A stretch of DNA of 64,000 bases from Streptomyces xanthophaeus. Its GTDB lineage: Bacteria; Actinomycetota; Actinomycetes; Streptomycetales; Streptomycetaceae. A program made the position numbers and the translations under genes. The notes under the pieces are model-generated. The model did not search any database and was not told the DNA's origin. It was given only the letters and a program-made list of their open reading frames with translations. Numbering within the stretch: the stretch's first letter is position 1; the number at the start of each line of letters is the position of its first letter. The stretch lies in NCBI RefSeq assembly GCF_000725805.1, contig NZ_KL647133.1, positions 369,618 to 433,617 of the forward strand, in the 5' to 3' direction. Positions 60,850 through 64,000 of the stretch are shown here, piece by piece.

Positions 60850-63800
60850 CGCACAAGCCGGGGACCCTTCCGCCGTCGAGTGGACGAGGCCGACGACGCA
60901 GGAGCCTGCCGAATCCCAGCTCGGCAACGGGCCGCTGGCCCAGCGGTTGGCCGGCCTGGCCGGTGCCGAGCGGGAACGGGCCGTGCTGGATCTGGTCCTG
61001 GCGCAGGTGGCAGCGGTACTCGGGTACTCCTCCTCGTCCGCGATTGACCCTGTCCGGGCCTTCAAGGACCTCGGGTTCGACTCGCTCGCCGGTGTGGAAC
61101 TGCGCGACCGACTCATGGAGGCAACCGGTCTCCGGCTGCCCACGACCTTGGTCTTCGACCACCCGACGTCCACCGCGATCGCACGTCACCTCCTCTCCGA
61201 GGTCGACGGGACCGACCAGGCGTCGATACCGGCCCCGACAACGCGACGCGACCGGTCCGATGAGCCGCTGGCCATCGTGGGCATGGCGTGCCGGTACCCG
61301 GGCGGGGTGACGTCGCCGGAGGAGCTCTGGCAGCTGGTTGCCGAAGGACGCGACGCGGTCGGCGGTCTGCCGACCGACCGGGGTTGGGATCTGGAACGGC
61401 TCTACGACCCGGACCCCGAGCGGGTCGGCACCATCTACATGCGGGGCGGCAGCTTCCTGAACGGGATCGGCGAGTTCGATGCCGGCTTCTTCGGGATCAG
61501 CCCGCGTGAGGCCGCGGCCATGGACCCGCAGCAGCGTCTGCTGCTGGAGGCGTCCTGGGAGGCCCTGGAGGACGCGGGGCTCGACCCGGCCTCGCTGCGC
61601 GGCAGCGACACCGGCGTCTTCGCCGGTGTCATGCCGATGGACTACGGCACCTCGCCGGACTTCAGCGGTTCGATGCCGCCGGAGGCGGAGGGTTTCCGCC
61701 TCACCGGGACGACGACGAGTGTGGTGTCGGGCCGGATCGCGTACAGCCTCGGTTTCGAGGGCCCTGCGGTGACGGTGGACACGGCCTGCTCGTCCTCCCT
61801 CGTCGCCATGCATCTGGCGTCGCAGGCGCTGCGTTCCGGTGAGTGCTCGCTTGCGCTCGTCGGTGGTGTGACGGTGATGGCGGGGCCCTTCCTGCTGCAG
61901 GAGTTCAGCCGTCAGCGGGGTCTGGCGGAGGACGGCCGCTGCAAGTCGTACGCGGCCTCCGCGGACGGCACGGGCTTCTCGGACGGTCTGGGTCTGCTCG
62001 TCGTCGAACGTCTTTCGGACGCGCAGCGCAACGGCCACCGGATCCTGGGTGTCATCCGCGGTAGTGCGATCAACCAGGACGGTGCGAGCAACGGCCTGAC
62101 GGCGCCGAACGGGCCCTCGCAGGAGCGCGTGATCCGTCAGGCGCTGGCGAGTGCGGGGCTGTCGCCCGCCGATGTGGATGCCGTGGAGGGCCATGGCACG
62201 GGTACGCGTCTGGGTGACCCGATCGAGGCGCAGGCGCTGCTGGCGACCTACGGTCAGGGACGTGTGAGTGGCCCGCTGCGGCTGGGCTCCATCAAGTCGA
62301 ACATCGGTCATACCTCGGCTGCGGCTGGTGTGGCTGGTGTGATCAAGATGGTGAAGGCGATGCAGCACGGTGTGCTGCCTCAGACCTTGAACGTGGACGA
62401 GCCCTCGCCACACATCGACTGGACGGCGGGCGAGGTCGAGCTCCTCACCGAGGCCGCGGAATGGCCTGCGTCGGCTGACCGGCCGCGCCGTGCGGGTGTG
62501 TCGTCGTTCGGCGTGAGTGGCACGAACGCCCACCTGATTCTGGAAGAGGCGCCGGCTGCACAGCCTGCTCCGGCTTCGGACGGTGGATCCCCGGTGGTGC
62601 CGGTGGTGGTCTCCGGTAAGAGCGTGGAGGCGCTGGCTGCGCAGGCGGGGCGGCTTCGGTCGCATCTGCTGGAGCGTCCGGAGCTGGATGTGCTGGACGT
62701 GGCGTTCTCGGCGGTGACGTCGCGGGCGCAGTTCGACCAGCGGGCTGCTGTGGTGGCTTCGGACCGTGAGGGTCTGCTGGCGGGGCTGGGTGCGCTGGCT
62801 GAGCCGCAGGACGGGGCTGGCCTGGTAGCGGGCAGGACTGGGTTCCTGTTCACGGGTCAGGGCGCGCAGCGTGCAGGCATGGGTGCGGGTCTGGCTCAGG
62901 CCTATCCGGTGTTCGCTGAGGCGCTGGACGAGGTGTGTGCACAGCTCGACGGGCTGCTGGGGCGTTCGTTGAAGGAGCTGTTGTTCGCGGCGGAGGGTTC
63001 GCCGGAGGCGGCGCTTCTGGACCGGACGGAGTTCACGCAGCCTGCGCTGTTCGCGGTTGAGGTGGCGCTGTTCCGTCTGCTGGAGTCGCTGGGCATCCGG
63101 GCGGATGTCCTGGTCGGGCATTCGGTCGGTGAGCTGGCCTGTGCTCATGTGGCGGGGGTTCTGTCGCTGGCCGATGCGTGCCGGCTGGTTGCTGCGCGTG
63201 GCCGGCTGATGGGTGCGCTGCCTGCCGGCGGCGGGATGGTCGCTGTTCAGGCGACCGAGGCCGAGGTCGCGGAGTCGCTGGCCGGGTTCGAGGGGCGTCT
63301 GTCCATTGCCGCGATCAACGGACCGGCCGCGGTTGTGGTCTCCGGTGGTCTGGAGGCGATCGACGAGTGGCTGCCGGCCTGGGTCGAGTCGGGGCGTAAG
63401 ACGACGCGTCTGCGCGTCAGTCATGCGTTCCACTCGCCGCTGATGGAGCCGATGCTCGACGAGTTCCGTGCGATCGCCGAGGGGCTGACGTTCCGCCGGC
63501 CCCAGGTGGCCGTGGTGTCGAACCTGACCGGCGGCCTCGTCACTGACGAGCTGACGGATCCCGGGTACTGGGTCTCCCACGTGCGGGATGCCGTCCGTTT
63601 CGCGGACGGTGTCCGGACGCTGGCCGACGAGGGTGTGACCCGGTTCGTCGAGGTCGGCCCGGCGGCGGTCCTGACCGCGCTCGCCCAGCAGACCTTGGAC
63701 ATCGACGGGGCCCTCTTCGCCCCGGTGTTGCGTGCTCGCGCCTCTGAGACGGAGGCGTTCGCCGGGTTCCTCGGCCAGGTGCACGTGGCCGGGCTGCCGG

Positions 63801-64000
63801 TGGACTGGGATGCGTACTACGCGGGCTCCGGCGCACAACGCGTCGAGCTGCCGACGTACGCCTTCCAGCGCGAGCGGTACTGGCTGTCCCCGAGTTCTGC
63901 CTCCGGCGATCCGGCCGCGGCCGGGCTCGGCCGGATGGATCACCCGATCCTGAGCGCGGCGGTTCCGGTCGGGGACCGGGACGAGTGGGTGTTCACCGGT
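59792..64000 (+). CDS. Modular type I PKS continuation: AT-ACP, KS-AT-DH (runs off window)
   Basis: In the frame one base on from the KSQ fragment, the PKS resumes at [18 protein letters not shown]. Order: loading AT (GHSVGELA near 60070, HAFH near 60380), ACP ([10 protein letters not shown], phosphopantetheine Ser codon 61082), extender KS (Cys in DTACSSS, 61787; HGTGT; NIGHT), AT (GHSVGE near 63120, HAFH near 63425), then the start of a dehydratase ([12 protein letters not shown], from about 63935). HAFH in both ATs predicts malonyl-CoA, so an acetate starter. No proper start codon is expected because this is the second part of one enzyme. Downstream modules lie beyond the window. Confidence 0.85.
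62591..63894 (+). repeat. AT-region repeat copy 2 (1304 bp, intact)
   Basis: Second copy of the KS-AT linker and AT domain, in frame throughout. The 38 bp at 62799-62836 (coding [12 protein letters not shown] and flanks) have no counterpart in copy 1. Confidence 0.85.

Noticed and set aside
59531..63943. Very long minus-strand open frame opposite the PKS (1470 codons)
   Set aside because: It is the antisense shadow of high-GC PKS coding sequence; the plus strand has all catalytic motifs and the minus product is low-complexity Arg/Gln/His.

Overview
This 64-kb window is chromosomal DNA from a Streptomyces-like actinomycete. It has very high GC with G/C third codon positions, many GTG and TTG starts, long runs of 1-4 nt gene overlaps, rare TTA codons, a hopanoid operon, a conservon, a GH46 chitosanase, a monomeric NADP isocitrate dehydrogenase and a modular type I polyketide synthase (PKS).

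Layout. 1-4.0 kb: end of an envelope glycan/phospholipid operon (polyol-phosphate dehydrogenase-like, CDP-alcohol phosphatidyltransferase, GT2, two-gene TagGH/Wzm-Wzt-type ABC exporter). 4.3-14.2 kb: hopanoid operon (hpnC, hpnD, hpnE, polyprenyl synthase, shc, hpnG, hpnH, hpnO) with two very short coupled ORFs at gene joints and no ispG or dxs between hpnH and hpnO. 14.2-18.9 kb: phosphatase, c-di-AMP riboswitch with a LysM-M23 peptidase, GDSL hydrolase, metallo-beta-lactamase-fold hydrolase. 18.9-19.2 kb: GGCC-rich tandem repeat. 19.5-23.5 kb: a conservon (ATPase kinase-like protein, roadblock, DUF742, GTPase) with a GAF protein. 23.6-27.5 kb: MmcQ-like protein, two-subunit transketolase, tRNA-Pro(GGG), RNB-type ribonuclease.

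28.2-34.2 kb holds the most interesting system: a collinear set matching Bacillus subtilis bacilysin genes bacA, bacB, bacG, bacC, bacE and bacF, followed by a small chorismate mutase and a Dabb-fold protein, with no bacD-type ATP-grasp ligase. On known Bac chemistry the genes would divert prephenate to tetrahydrotyrosine and anticapsin and export the product. bacA carries an in-frame TTA codon, suggesting bldA control.

34.3-48.9 kb: mostly housekeeping and accessory genes (membrane protein, LysE/LysG pair, TOBE protein, CorA, chitosanase with an upstream inverted repeat, DUF805, icd, a membrane-anchored PemK/MazF-like protein, formylglycine-generating enzyme plus its sulfatase, an orphan NTPase-like domain, a GH71 enzyme). 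49-50.9 kb: a patchy accessory stretch with a hypothetical gene, a lipoprotein, a C-terminal gene scrap and an IS630 transposase remnant. 51-57.5 kb: class V aminotransferase, cobF divergent from lutABC, VOC protein, DUF309, a second identical tRNA-Pro(GGG), and a small DUF2867-like protein.

58.3-64 kb: start of a modular PKS (KSQ-AT-ACP, then KS-AT-DH). It lies behind a paired palindromic operator and has a TTA codon. The loading AT shows a 38-bp deletion, relative to the near-identical AT of the next module, that shifts the frame. The PKS runs off the window end. All functional calls come from reading the sequence and remembered family features; no database search was run.
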